From Sporosarcina sp. FSL W7-1349 (GTDB taxonomy: Bacteria > Bacillota > Bacilli > Bacillales_A > Planococcaceae), in contig NZ_JBBOOK010000002.1 in the NCBI RefSeq assembly GCF_038003045.1, forward strand, positions 372,001-436,000: DNA of 64,000 nucleotides, in the 5' to 3' direction. The notes beneath the pieces were generated by a model. That model did no database searches. It saw only the letters and a list, made by a program, of their open reading frames with translations, and had not been told where the DNA came from. Below are positions 43,327 to 51,953 of this stretch, one piece after another; position 1 is the first letter of the stretch, and the number at the start of each line of letters is the position of its first letter. Position numbers and translations under genes: made by a program.

Positions 43327-43860
43327 TTATTTGAAACGGAAAGGCTCATACTCTTTCACAATGAAGGTGCCATCCCGCACTTCCATGATCAACACTTCCT
43401 TGTCGTACTCAATCGGTTCGTTTTCGTACCCCGCAGCCCGTTTGGAAATGATTCCGTTCACCGATTCAATGACAATTTCACCAAAACCATCCTTCGGAAC
43501 TGGCACGATGACTTTCCCGACTTGCCCGACGAGCGATTCATCCGTATAGGCAAGCGACACTTCGGCCGACCTTAACGGAAGCAGCACAAAGAAATAGAGT
43601 AAAAAATCAAGTATGACCGCAATAATCAAAGCAATGCTAATAATAAGGCCGCTATGCCAGGATGTGGTCAGCTCCAACACATAGCCGGATGCAGAAACGA
43701 AGGTGATGAATGGCAGTAGGACGGCGGGATCCAATAATGGCGTCCCCTCTCCGATTCCTTCCGCCAAATCGCTGAATAGCACATAAAGCACTGTGGCCAG
43801 ACCGGATATAATGAGCACGACGAGATACATTTGCACAAGCGACATGCCGAAAATCTCCAA
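43327..43860 (-). CDS. yuaF: NfeD-like membrane protein YuaF
   Basis: A 177-residue protein with three N-terminal membrane segments and a C-terminal OB-fold NfeD domain (LVGQVGKVIVPVPKDGFGEIVIE). It starts at TTG 43860 behind GGAGGTG. NfeD proteins accompany flotillins, and YuaF-FloT is the standard Bacillus pair in membrane-fluidity and microdomain organisation. The third Bacillus gene yuaI is not present here. Confidence 0.9.
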   Translation of the reverse strand: MEIFGMSLVQMYLVVLIISGLATVLYVLFSDLAEGIGEGTPLLDPAVLLPFITFVSASGYVLELTTSWHSGLIISIALIIAVILDFLLYFFVLLPLRSAEVSLAYTDESLVGQVGKVIVPVPKDGFGEIVIESVNGIISKRAAGYENEPIEYDKEVLIMEVRDGTFIVKEYEPFRFK

Positions 43861-44026
43861 ACCATCACCTCCCCACTTCTACCTTAATTTACGGTCCAAC
43901 TTACCAAAAGTTTCAACCTGATGAAATTTTGTAATATAATCATGTCGAAATTTGCAACAAGACGAGCGTGATTTGTTATGATGGAAAAGATTAAAATCAT
44001 TTCCGGAAACGGATGGAGGCACAAGT

Positions 44027-44647
44027 ATGTTCAGTCCAAGAAAACCCGATCCTTTTTTTACAGCTCTTTTGACGATTGCCCAGCACGTTCGGGAAGCGAT
44101 GCACTACGCCCACGATTTCAAGGTGCACTCGGTCGCAGATCTAAAAGAAGTGACGGTCAAATTAAAAGAATATGAAACGGAAGGCGATGACCTGATCCAC
44201 GATCTGATCGCCAAGTTGAATAAGTCATTCATGACACCAATCGAGCGAGAGGATATCCTGCAACTTTCCATTAAAATGGACGACATTTTGGATGGAATTG
44301 AGCATTTTGCTGCCCATTTGGAAATGTTCTCCCTAATCGAAATTGATGAGTACATCCAAAGCTTCATGGAAAATATCGTGAAAAGCACAGATGAAATCGT
44401 CAAAGCGATGGAATTATTAGCGCGGAAGAAATTGGTCGAAATGCGGGACCATGCCGTTCAAATCAAAGAATATGAACGGATTTGCGATGAAGTGCATCGG
44501 ACATCTATCAAACAACTCTTCATCCGGGAAAAAGACCCGATCCTCATCATTCAGTATAAAGATATTTATGAACAGTTGGAAGATATCGCTGACCATTGCC
44601 AAGACGTAGCCAACACAATCGAAACAATCATCATGCGTAACGCCTAA
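44027..44647 (+). CDS. DUF47/PhoU-like Pit accessory protein
   Basis: A 206-residue all-helical PhoU-domain protein (DUF47, YkaA-like). Repeated E/D-x-x-x-D patterns (EYETEGDDLIHDL and KIMDDILDGIEHFA-like, then EYERICDEVH and YEQLEDIADHCQDVAN) are the metal-cluster EXXXD motifs of PhoU. It regulates or supports the low-affinity phosphate transporter encoded 12 nt downstream. GGAGG precedes the ATG. Confidence 0.93.
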   Translation: MFSPRKPDPFFTALLTIAQHVREAMHYAHDFKVHSVADLKEVTVKLKEYETEGDDLIHDLIAKLNKSFMTPIEREDILQLSIKMDDILDGIEHFAAHLEMFSLIEIDEYIQSFMENIVKSTDEIVKAMELLARKKLVEMRDHAVQIKEYERICDEVHRTSIKQLFIREKDPILIIQYKDIYEQLEDIADHCQDVANTIETIIMRNA

Positions 44648-44659
44648 GGAGGAGCGGTA

Positions 44660-45658
44660 GTGGATACTTTAATCTTCCTGACCATATTGGTCGTCGTCTT
44701 TGCGCTCGCATTCGACTTCATTAATGGATTCCATGACACAGCGAATGCGATTGCGACATCGGTGTCGACACGGGCACTTAAACCACGGACCGCCGTCTAT
44801 ATGGCAGCGGTGATGAACTTCGTCGGGGCGCTCACGTTCACCGGAGTGGCAAAAACCATTTCGAAAGACATTGTCGATCCCTTCGTTCTGGAAAACGGAT
44901 CCCTTGTCATCTTGGCGGCTTTGATAGCTGCGATCGCCTGGAACTTGATCACTTGGTATTACGGGATCCCTTCCAGTTCTTCGCATGCGCTCATCGGCTC
45001 CATTGCAGGGGCCGCCATTTCGGCAGCCGGTTTTGGCATCTTGAATTATACCGGCTTTCTGAAGATCATGCAGGCATTGATCCTATCGCCTTTCATCGCA
45101 TTGGCGGGCGGTTTTTTAATGATGTCGCTATTCAAGGTCATTATGAAAAACCGGAATTTATTCAAGCAGAATAAGAGGATCCGCTATTTACAGATCGGGA
45201 CTGCCGCTTTGCAATCGTTCACTCACGGGACGAACGACGCACAAAAGGCGATGGGGATCATCACGATGGCCCTGATTGCCGCGGAACTTCAAACTTCAGA
45301 CGATATCCAATTATGGGTCCGAATTGCAGCCGCCACGGCGATGGGGCTTGGGACATCAATCGGCGGCTATAAGATCATTAAAACCGTCGGCGGGAAAATC
45401 ATGAAAATCCGTCCCGTCAACGGAGCCGCGGCCGACCTGTCCTCCGCTGCGATCATCTTCGGAGCAACGCTCATCCATCTGCCGGTCAGTACGACGCACG
45501 TTATCTCCTCCTCCATCATGGGGGTTGGGTCAGCGCAGCGGGTCAAAGGCGTCAAATGGGGAGTGGCAAAAAAGATCGTCATGACTTGGATTATCACATT
45601 GCCGATTTCCGCAACAATCGCGGCAATCGTCTACCAATTGCTTGCATTATTTTTTTAA
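44660..45658 (+). CDS. pit: Low-affinity inorganic phosphate transporter (Pit family)
   Basis: A 332-residue PiT/PHO-4 permease with about ten membrane segments. Both inverted PHO-4 repeats are visible: FDFINGFHDTANAIATSVSTRAL near the N-terminus and FTHGTNDAQKAMGIITMALI in the second half. It imports metal-phosphate with protons. It is coupled to the DUF47 gene and begins with GTG 44660 behind AAGGAGGAG. Confidence 0.94.
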   Translation: MDTLIFLTILVVVFALAFDFINGFHDTANAIATSVSTRALKPRTAVYMAAVMNFVGALTFTGVAKTISKDIVDPFVLENGSLVILAALIAAIAWNLITWYYGIPSSSSHALIGSIAGAAISAAGFGILNYTGFLKIMQALILSPFIALAGGFLMMSLFKVIMKNRNLFKQNKRIRYLQIGTAALQSFTHGTNDAQKAMGIITMALIAAELQTSDDIQLWVRIAAATAMGLGTSIGGYKIIKTVGGKIMKIRPVNGAAADLSSAAIIFGATLIHLPVSTTHVISSSIMGVGSAQRVKGVKWGVAKKIVMTWIITLPISATIAAIVYQLLALFF

Positions 45659-45672
45659 GTGAATCATTTCTC

Positions 45673-45701
45673 TTGCATTGTGGAAATGCCCATGTTATTA
45701 T
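45673..45701 (+). promoter_or_regulatory. Predicted promoter of the cold shock gene
   Basis: TTGCAT (45673-45678), 17-nt spacer, TATTAT (45696-45701). The predicted leader is about 107 nt long, as is usual for csp mRNAs with thermosensitive 5-prime structure. Confidence 0.55.
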
Positions 45702-45814
45702 AAAAGAGAATTATTTTTGTTCGGCGCGATGGTCTCGACTTCATCTAGACCGCTTCAAGACTTGAGCAAGGATAGTAACACAATGTGTGCGATGCACACG
45801 AGGAGGAAACAAAC

Positions 45815-46015
45815 ATGGAACAAGGTAAAGTAAAATGGTTTAACGCAGAAAAAGGTTTTGGATTCATCGAACGTGAAGACGGCGACGACGTATTCGTACA
45901 CTTCTCTGCTATCCAAGGCGACGGCTTCAAAACTCTTGAAGAAGGTCAAGATGTTACATTTGAAATCGAGCAAGGCCAACGCGGTCTTCAAGCTACAAAC
46001 GTAACTAAAAACTAA
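45815..46015 (+). CDS. Cold shock protein (CspA/CspB family)
   Basis: A 66-residue single cold-shock domain with both RNP motifs: KGFGFIER (RNP1) and VFVHFSAI (RNP2). It binds single-stranded RNA and DNA and acts as an RNA chaperone. The start is ATG 45815 with GAGGAGG upstream; an earlier ATG at 45785 belongs to the leader. Preceded by a roughly 107-nt untranslated leader. Confidence 0.95.
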   Translation: MEQGKVKWFNAEKGFGFIEREDGDDVFVHFSAIQGDGFKTLEEGQDVTFEIEQGQRGLQATNVTKN

Positions 46016-46031
46016 TTTTTACACACTCAAG

Positions 46032-46065
46032 AGCCATTTCCTTTCGAGGGGATGGCTTTTTTTTA
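46032..46065 (+). terminator. Terminator of the cold shock gene
   Basis: AGCCAT (46032-46037) pairs with ATGGCT (46052-46057) with extra C-G pairs inside, followed by eight T. Confidence 0.8.
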
Positions 46066-46269
46066 TATTTAAAAATAGAACGGAAATGCTCTACTTTCGC
46101 GGACTTATCGCACAATTTAGGGATTTCGTTGGAACCCCCTTTGTTGCACGACCCTGAAACCGTTTTCGCTTCTCACTCCCGCCTGCCCCTATTTGTATCA
46201 AAAGACTTTCCACCCGTTTTCCTTTATTATAGAAGAATAGAATCTATGTACATAGGAAGGATGACAGAT

Positions 46270-48420
46270 ATGCGCGCTCTTGCACGTTTTGTAACGAAAA
46301 GGTACAAAGCGGTCATCGTCGCATGGCTCGCTTTTTTTCTCATCATGGCTGTGTTTGCCATTCGTCTGCCGAGCATGCTGGAGGGCGATGGGTTCCGCGT
46401 TGACGGCGAGCATTCGGATGTAATGGATATCGTATCCGACTCATTTGGCATGCCTGCGGAGACGATGTTTCTCGTGTTCGACCAGACGTCCGATGAACAA
46501 ATCCAGACCGTGCTCGATGCAGTCGGGGAACTCGGGGTCACCTCGGACATTGTTTCCCCACTAGACCATCCGGAACAAGCGGATACTGCCAGCAAAGTCT
46601 CGTATGCCCTGCTCCATTTCGATGGCGATGTGGAAAGTATGTCCGGTGTTGTCTCCGATATCCGGAAGACCATTGGCAACGAACCCGGAATCACGTTAAC
46701 CGGTGCTTCCGCTATCTCGAAAGACATCAACACGGCAAGCCAGCGAGATTTGATGACCGCGGAAGCGATTGGTTTGCCGATTGCGATTATTGTTCTGCTC
46801 TTTGCGTTCGGCACCGTCGTCGCTTCATTTGTCCCTCTTATTATCGGGGTCGTGACGGTCGTTTCCGCTTTCGGGATTTTAACTATTCTTGGCGGGCGGT
46901 TCGATTTATCCATCTTCGTCATGAACATCATTCCGATGTTGGGACTTGCGCTCAGTATCGACTTCGCCCTTTTGTTCATCAGCCGATATCGCGAAGAGCG
47001 GCGGACCGAGAACATTGCGGATTCGGTCACGACTACGATCCGGACGGCGGGACGCTCCGTCATTTTCTCCGCATTCTGTGTCTTCATCGGTTTGGGTGCC
47101 ATGCTGCTCATCCGCGTCGATATTTTTCAGAATATCGCGGTCGGTGGCATGATTGTCGTCGGCATGGCGGTTCTCAGTTCCATCACTTTATTGCCATCCG
47201 TCCTTCTCGCACTTGGTGAGAAGATCGACAAATGGCAATTGATCAAACCAAAATCGACCGGTGAGGACGGTTGGCGAAAATTTGCCAACCAAGTGATCAA
47301 GCGGCCGATCCTTATTACGATTGCGGCCTTAGTGCTGCTCGGCATCGCCTTGATTCCGGTGAAGAATATGGAGCTGACGATTCCGCAAATCGACTCCTTG
47401 CCGAAATCTTATGACACCCGAGCCGCGTACGAGTTGATGGAGGACACCTTCGGACTGGGCGACCAATCATCCGTCTACATCATTGCAGAACGCGAAGGCG
47501 GCTGGACGGACGAAGATGGACTCGCTTCGATGAAATCGCTCGAGGAGACATTGCGCGAGGATCCATTGGTCGATGAAGTGACGACCCTCTTCACCGCAAG
47601 CGGCATTGCATCTCCGGAAGAGTGGACACAAGCAAACCTCGTACCGGAAATGAAAACCCAGCTCGAACCGGTACAGGAAGCATTTGTACAGAATGAAAAA
47701 CTGATGGTGCCTGTCACACTTGCGGCCGACGGAACATCCGATGAAGCCCAAGATTGGGTACGGAATTGGGCTGAGAAGGAAACAGAGTGGAATCTATTGA
47801 TCGGCGGCCAACCAAAATTCAATCAGGAAATCTTCGATGAAATCTGGGATAAAATCGGACTTGTCTTGGCAGTGATCCTGATTTCGACGTTCTTCATTCT
47901 CATGTTTGCCTTCCGTTCGGTGATCATCCCGCTCAAGGCGATCGTGATGAATGTCATCGGCCTGTCCGCCACGTTTGGAATCCTCGTCTACATTTTCCAA
48001 TACGGTCATTTCGGTATTCCGGCCGGAACTATCGCACTGATCATTCCAGTGATCGTCTTCAGTCTCGTGTTCGGCCTAAGCATGGACTATGAGGTATTCC
48101 TAATTTCTCGGATGCAAGAGGAATATGCGAAATCCTTCAACAATGACAAGGCCACCGTCGAAGGACTGGCGACAACAAGTAAGGTCATCACGTCCGCGGC
48201 GTTGATCATGATCGTGTTGACAGGTGCTTTCGCCTTCACGGATGTCCTGCCCGTCAAACAGATTGGTGTCGGCATCGCGATTGCCGTGGCCATTGATGCG
48301 ACCGTCATCCGCCTCCTGCTTGTGCCGAGCTTAATGAAACTGTTCGGGAAATGGAACTGGTGGCTGCCTTTCGGCAAGGGGCTGTATCGATCCGGGAATA
48401 GGCATTTGGAAGACAAATAA
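46270..48420 (+). CDS. MMPL family RND-type transporter
   Basis: A 716-residue membrane protein with 11-12 membrane segments in two halves, each preceded by an extracellular domain. The proton-relay blocks GLALSIDFALLFISRYREE and GLSMDYEVFLISRMQEEY are typical of MMPL/YdfJ proteins. Likely exports lipids, drugs or siderophore-like compounds; the substrate is unknown. ATG 46270 lies 9 nt after AGGAAGG; a longer open frame back to 46129 has no ribosome site. The 250 nt upstream hold the csp terminator and no other gene. Confidence 0.9.
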   Translation: MRALARFVTKRYKAVIVAWLAFFLIMAVFAIRLPSMLEGDGFRVDGEHSDVMDIVSDSFGMPAETMFLVFDQTSDEQIQTVLDAVGELGVTSDIVSPLDHPEQADTASKVSYALLHFDGDVESMSGVVSDIRKTIGNEPGITLTGASAISKDINTASQRDLMTAEAIGLPIAIIVLLFAFGTVVASFVPLIIGVVTVVSAFGILTILGGRFDLSIFVMNIIPMLGLALSIDFALLFISRYREERRTENIADSVTTTIRTAGRSVIFSAFCVFIGLGAMLLIRVDIFQNIAVGGMIVVGMAVLSSITLLPSVLLALGEKIDKWQLIKPKSTGEDGWRKFANQVIKRPILITIAALVLLGIALIPVKNMELTIPQIDSLPKSYDTRAAYELMEDTFGLGDQSSVYIIAEREGGWTDEDGLASMKSLEETLREDPLVDEVTTLFTASGIASPEEWTQANLVPEMKTQLEPVQEAFVQNEKLMVPVTLAADGTSDEAQDWVRNWAEKETEWNLLIGGQPKFNQEIFDEIWDKIGLVLAVILISTFFILMFAFRSVIIPLKAIVMNVIGLSATFGILVYIFQYGHFGIPAGTIALIIPVIVFSLVFGLSMDYEVFLISRMQEEYAKSFNNDKATVEGLATTSKVITSAALIMIVLTGAFAFTDVLPVKQIGVGIAIAVAIDATVIRLLLVPSLMKLFGKWNWWLPFGKGLYRSGNRHLEDK

Positions 48421-48427
48421 TAAATGC

Positions 48428-48470
48428 AAAAAGCGCTGACAAATCATTTTAGATTTGCCAGCGCTTTTGT
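48428..48470. terminator. Bidirectional terminator after the MMPL gene
   Basis: AAAAGCGCTG with CAAATC (48428-48445) pairs with GATTTG and CAGCGCTTTT (48452-48468). On the minus strand it overlaps the last codons of the small membrane protein gene. Confidence 0.85.
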
Positions 48471-48614
48471 TTCATCCACCATTTCGATAACCAAAGCGGC
48501 CGGTTCCATTCCGGTTTCATCCTTTTTAAAGGTGGACGTCATCGTCAAGTATAAGACAGCGATAACAGCCAGAACAAGGACAATCAGGCCAATGACAAGA
48601 TGTTGGCCCTTCAT
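48444..48614 (-). CDS. Small single-pass membrane protein (56 residues)
   Basis: ATG 48614 to TGA 48444 encodes 56 residues: a short start, one strongly hydrophobic segment (residues about 7-24, GLIVLVLAVIAVLYLTM), then a charged tail ending KALANLK. GGAGGTG lies 7-8 nt upstream and the ATG overlaps the stop of the preceding gene (ATGA), so it is translationally coupled to it. No family recognised. Too short for routine gene calling, but the ribosome site, overlap and membrane segment make it convincing. Confidence 0.75.
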   Translation of the reverse strand: MKGQHLVIGLIVLVLAVIAVLYLTMTSTFKKDETGMEPAALVIEMVDETKALANLK

Positions 48615-49081
48615 TCCCCTTCACCTCCAGATGGTTTGAACTGCTCCTCCCGCAAATATGCCAATGCCTCGGCATGATCACCGAAGCTCTCTTCCAAGTT
48701 CAACCCATGGTATAGATTCCAGAAGCCCATCTCTTCTTTCAAGATAAGTTCCTCCCCCGCTTTGTTCACCCATGCCTGCTCGAACGGTGGAGCTTCCTCC
48801 GGTTCTTCGGATAGTGCACGAATTGCATCTGCCACCGTTGTACGCAACTCCTCTTCGGTCGCCTCCCGGATATTGACGAGGCCCCGTTCATCCGGATTAT
48901 AGCCGGGAATGCCCGCCACGTAGACGAAACCATTCCCATTCGGATGAAGATGCTGGACGACGACCGTCTTCTCAAACAGACTGTCTTCATAATGATAGTT
49001 CACCCGTTTCATCGACACGTCTTTCCTTGTCAATTCGGGAAATGATTCAATAATCGCTTGTTTTTCTTCAAAAGTTAGCAT
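48611..49081 (-). CDS. Conserved hypothetical cytoplasmic protein
   Basis: A 156-residue acidic soluble protein (FPELTRKDVSMKRVNYHYEDS near the start, EEELRTTVADAIRALSEEPEEAPPFEQAW in the middle). No signal peptide or membrane segment, no motif recognised. It is coupled to the 56-residue membrane protein by a 4-nt overlap. RBS is weak in the upstream sequence (GAAAAGAGTGACG), so expression may be low. Confidence 0.8.
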   Translation of the reverse strand: MLTFEEKQAIIESFPELTRKDVSMKRVNYHYEDSLFEKTVVVQHLHPNGNGFVYVAGIPGYNPDERGLVNIREATEEELRTTVADAIRALSEEPEEAPPFEQAWVNKAGEELILKEEMGFWNLYHGLNLEESFGDHAEALAYLREEQFKPSGGEGE

Positions 49082-49125
49082 ACGTCGTCACTCTTTTCCA
49101 CTCGGATTTCGATTCTAGTATAGCA

Positions 49126-49536
49126 TTATTCTCCCACTACGGTTACACCGAGCGCACGGGCGAAACCTATGGCTTGCTCCCTCGATACGATGCACCCCGC
49201 GATTTTGGTTAATGTCACTTCCAGCTGTTCATATGAGCTGTCCGATAAATCAACCCCGTTCAAGCTGGTTTCGGAAAAATTGATCCGATCCAGCTAGCAC
49301 CTCGCAAAATACCACATCGACAAACTCCACGCCCGCTAAATCACTTCCGGCAAAGGACACATCCCGGAATCGGACGTCATCGAACATCAATCGTTCACCA
49401 CTCGAACTCCCGACCTGCCCCCCCCTTCGAACCGGGCATGTTCAATCGATCCATCCTGATCCAAAATATCGCTCGTCCGCCACAATTCCTGCTCAGCGGT
49501 AAGTTTGGGCCGCTGCCGCTTCCCGACCTTTTTCAT
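49126..49536 (-). pseudogene. Pentapeptide-repeat protein gene with two frameshifts
   Basis: From ATG 49536 the frame reads about 40 residues (MKKVGKRQRPKLTAEQELW...) up to a run of eight G (C at 49418-49425). Removing one G continues into pentapeptide repeats (FDDVRFRDVSFAGSDLAGVEF). A second disruption at 49292-49298 looks like a 4-nt CTAG insertion; removing it joins LDRINFSETSLNGVDL and a C-terminal segment ending VTVVGE at TAA 49126-49128. The repaired product would be about 136 residues. Pentapeptide proteins form a right-handed beta helix; some protect gyrase from quinolones. Either a decayed gene, a phase-variable tract plus mutation, or assembly errors. Confidence 0.75.
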
Positions 49537-49550
49537 CGTCGCCACTCCAC

Positions 49551-49646
49551 TCACCTCGTTTTCCACTCAATGAAAATAACTAACAATAAAATAACCGCAA
49601 TCGCCACAATAAAAAACCAAGTAGGTGTGACACCTGTTCCAAACAT
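49551..49646 (-). CDS. Small single-pass membrane protein (31 residues)
   Basis: ATG 49646 to TGA 49551 encodes 31 residues: a short polar start, a hydrophobic segment of about 18 residues (FFIVAIAVILLLVIFI) and a charged end (EWKTR). AGGGGA is 8 nt upstream. It lies between the rRNA methyltransferase gene (ends 49663) and the pentapeptide pseudogene (starts 49536) on the same strand, so it is probably in one transcript. Size and shape resemble small membrane regulators or type I toxins; no homologue recalled. Confidence 0.55.
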   Translation of the reverse strand: MFGTGVTPTWFFIVAIAVILLLVIFIEWKTR

Positions 49647-49662
49647 ATTTATCTTCCCCTTC

Positions 49663-50529
49663 CTATTCCGCTCTCTGCCCGATCAGAACTTTATAATCGA
49701 TTGTGATCGAAGAAAGGCCGCTTTGCAGCGCTTCCGCCACTTTTTCCTCGTCGGCCCCCCAAGTCAATGGCGTCATCCGAATTAGCGAAGCTAGTAATCC
49801 CCGGTCCAGCTCAAACGGATAGGTGATGTGTTCAACATGAACGTCAGACACCTGTTCCGAAAAGCGTCCTACCGGATCCGTCTCCTCCTTGGCTTCCTTC
49901 CCGGCATAGAAAATCTCGCGCAGCTCTTGCAAATACTGTTTTTCTGGTACCACTTTCACTATCCACCCGCCCGAACGGAGAAGCCGTGTGAATTCTGCGT
50001 AATTTGCTGGCGATAAAATATTCAGGATAACATCGAACCCGGCGTCACGGAACGGACAATTCGCTAGATCCGCCACTGTCCAAATGGTGCCCGGATAGGC
50101 TTTGGCCGCCGCTACAATCCCTTCCTTCGCCAGATCGATTCCGACCCCGACCCGTTCTCCGCCCAGTGCACCGAGAACATTCATCAGATGGGTTCCTTCC
50201 CCACAACCCGCGTCCAAAATAGTCAGCTTATTCTTGTCACCAAGCCGCTCCTGAATGGCTTTTGCAATAAAATCGACGACTGAATCAAAAAATCCCGACG
50301 CCATCACATGGCTCCGTGCCGTGAAAAGCTCTTTATCATATTTCGTCGCATGTGCCTGAGGTGCCAAGTTGACGTACCCCTGCTTGGCCAAATCAAATGA
50401 ATGCCCTGCTTGGCAAACGAATTGCGCCTTGTCCCGCAACGTCATATCTGCGATGCAAATCGGGCAACGGAAAAGCCCTTCATTGGCCTCCAACAGTTCC
50501 GCCGCTATCATTTTTTTCAATACTGCCAT
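49663..50529 (-). CDS. rlmA: 23S rRNA (guanine-N1)-methyltransferase, RlmA family
   Basis: A 288-residue methyltransferase with an N-terminal zinc finger (CPIC near residue 22 and CQAGHSFD near 39) and a Rossmann domain with SAM motif ILDAGCGEGTHL. The KQGYVNLAP stretch after the zinc finger and VLNILSPANYAEF (catalytic region) are hallmarks of RlmA(I)/RlmA(II). It methylates N1 of G745 or G748 in 23S rRNA helix 35; the RlmA(II)/TlrB form, common in Gram-positives, can affect tylosin susceptibility. Which base cannot be told here. Confidence 0.93.
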   Translation of the reverse strand: MAVLKKMIAAELLEANEGLFRCPICIADMTLRDKAQFVCQAGHSFDLAKQGYVNLAPQAHATKYDKELFTARSHVMASGFFDSVVDFIAKAIQERLGDKNKLTILDAGCGEGTHLMNVLGALGGERVGVGIDLAKEGIVAAAKAYPGTIWTVADLANCPFRDAGFDVILNILSPANYAEFTRLLRSGGWIVKVVPEKQYLQELREIFYAGKEAKEETDPVGRFSEQVSDVHVEHITYPFELDRGLLASLIRMTPLTWGADEEKVAEALQSGLSSITIDYKVLIGQRAE

Positions 50530-50758
50530 CCTGGAACCTCCTAAATCGTCCCCTATACTATAGTGCTACCAGTATACCGTTTTTCGGCCAGATCCGAAAC
50601 CTAAGCGCAAGGTGCCCGCTTGGCCTCGACATGCACTGGTACACCAAAAGGTCCGCGAGCGGAAAATGCTTTATTTCGGCAAATCGAACCCTGCGCGGTT
50701 CGATTGACTGTATTCTGGTTGGTTGAAAAGGTTACAATATGGCAAAGGAGGCGAACTG

Positions 50759-51886
50759 ATGAAGCGATTATTTCTTTTTATCTTTCTTCTATTCGCACTG
50801 TATTTTGCAAAACCATTATGGGAAGAACCTGTTTCAAAGGTGATCGATCTTTCCTTCCTCGATCCGATTGATGAAAAAGTCGAATCGGTTATCAATTATG
50901 ACACGGTTGCCAATGCAATCGATACGATAAGCGAGGCCGTGAACAAAGCGGTCCTCTACCTGAAGACCCGTTCATTCGAAGAAGATGAGCCCGTTCCCAA
51001 GGTTGAAAAACCAGTGCTGACTCAACCCGAACACGCCTCTTTATCTATTCATAATATTGAATTGGGCGATCCGCTGGAAAAGGTAGCCGCCGAACTTGGA
51101 GAGCCGAAAAACGTAACGAAAAACGAATATGGAACCGATTGGCGGACCTACCACGAGCATTATCAAAATTTTGTCATGGTGTCCGTCGATGCGGAACAAC
51201 GGGTGAACGCCCTTTATACGAATGACGACCTCATTTCCTCGACAACCGGGATTCAGTATGGCTCTCCGAAGTCGAAAGTGCGGGAGATTTACGGGGAACC
51301 GTTGAAAGAGATCCGCAAAGGGTTCAATATTTATATTTTGCAAGAGAGCGAAGGATATGATGTGTTTAAAACAGGAGATCTGTATACGTATGTCTTTTAC
51401 GATCTGCATCAAGGGGAAACCGTGACGGCCATCCAATTGATCGCAGCTTCATTGGAACAGAAAAAGAACGCTCTGTATGCAGTCGGGGATAAAACATTGC
51501 GCAACGGGTTCGAGCAACAATTATTCGATTTGACGAATGCGGCACGTGTCCGGCATGGCCTGAATGCGTTGAAATGGGAACCAGTCGTGGCTGGAACCGC
51601 CCGTAAGCACAGTGTCGATATGGCCGACCATGATTATTTCAGCCATGAAAACCTACGCGGGCAATCGCCGTTCGACCGGATGGCGGATGACGGCATCAAG
51701 TTCCGGGGGGCAGGCGAAAATTTGGCGTACGGGCAATCGAGCAGTATCTTTGCCCACGAAGGACTGATGAACTCGGAAGGCCATCGGGAAAATATTTTAC
51801 TCACCGGCTATAGCCACCTCGGCACAGGCGTCGCGTTCAATGAAAAATCACAACCCTATTTCACGGAGAATTTTTTGACGAAATAA
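50759..51886 (+). CDS. CAP/SCP-domain protein with CAP-associated N-terminal domain (YlbC-like)
   Basis: A 375-residue exported protein. An N-terminal hydrophobic signal/anchor (LFLFIFLLFALYF) is followed by a CAP-associated domain of the YlbC type (about residues 95-235, EYGTDWRTYHEHYQNFVMV) and a C-terminal CAP domain (LFDLTNAARVRHGL, HSVDMADHDYFSHEN, GENLAYGQ, GHRENIL). The two His and Glu positions of the CAP cavity are present. Function in Bacilli unknown; possibly cell-wall associated. ATG 50759 has AAAGGAGG upstream. Confidence 0.92.
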   Translation: MKRLFLFIFLLFALYFAKPLWEEPVSKVIDLSFLDPIDEKVESVINYDTVANAIDTISEAVNKAVLYLKTRSFEEDEPVPKVEKPVLTQPEHASLSIHNIELGDPLEKVAAELGEPKNVTKNEYGTDWRTYHEHYQNFVMVSVDAEQRVNALYTNDDLISSTTGIQYGSPKSKVREIYGEPLKEIRKGFNIYILQESEGYDVFKTGDLYTYVFYDLHQGETVTAIQLIAASLEQKKNALYAVGDKTLRNGFEQQLFDLTNAARVRHGLNALKWEPVVAGTARKHSVDMADHDYFSHENLRGQSPFDRMADDGIKFRGAGENLAYGQSSSIFAHEGLMNSEGHRENILLTGYSHLGTGVAFNEKSQPYFTENFLTK

Positions 51887-51953
51887 ATTCAACGGGATTA
51901 GTCCAGACTTGGGAAGGGAACGGTAAGGTTAACCTGAACCGAGGAGGGACTTC

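Noticed and set aside
46227..47111. 294-codon frame antisense to the MMPL gene
   Set aside because: Low-complexity Ser/Thr/Met composition, no ribosome site; a shadow of the opposite strand.
48424..48639. Plus-strand 71-codon frame after the MMPL gene
   Set aside because: It lies across a terminator and is antisense to the well-supported 56-residue membrane protein.
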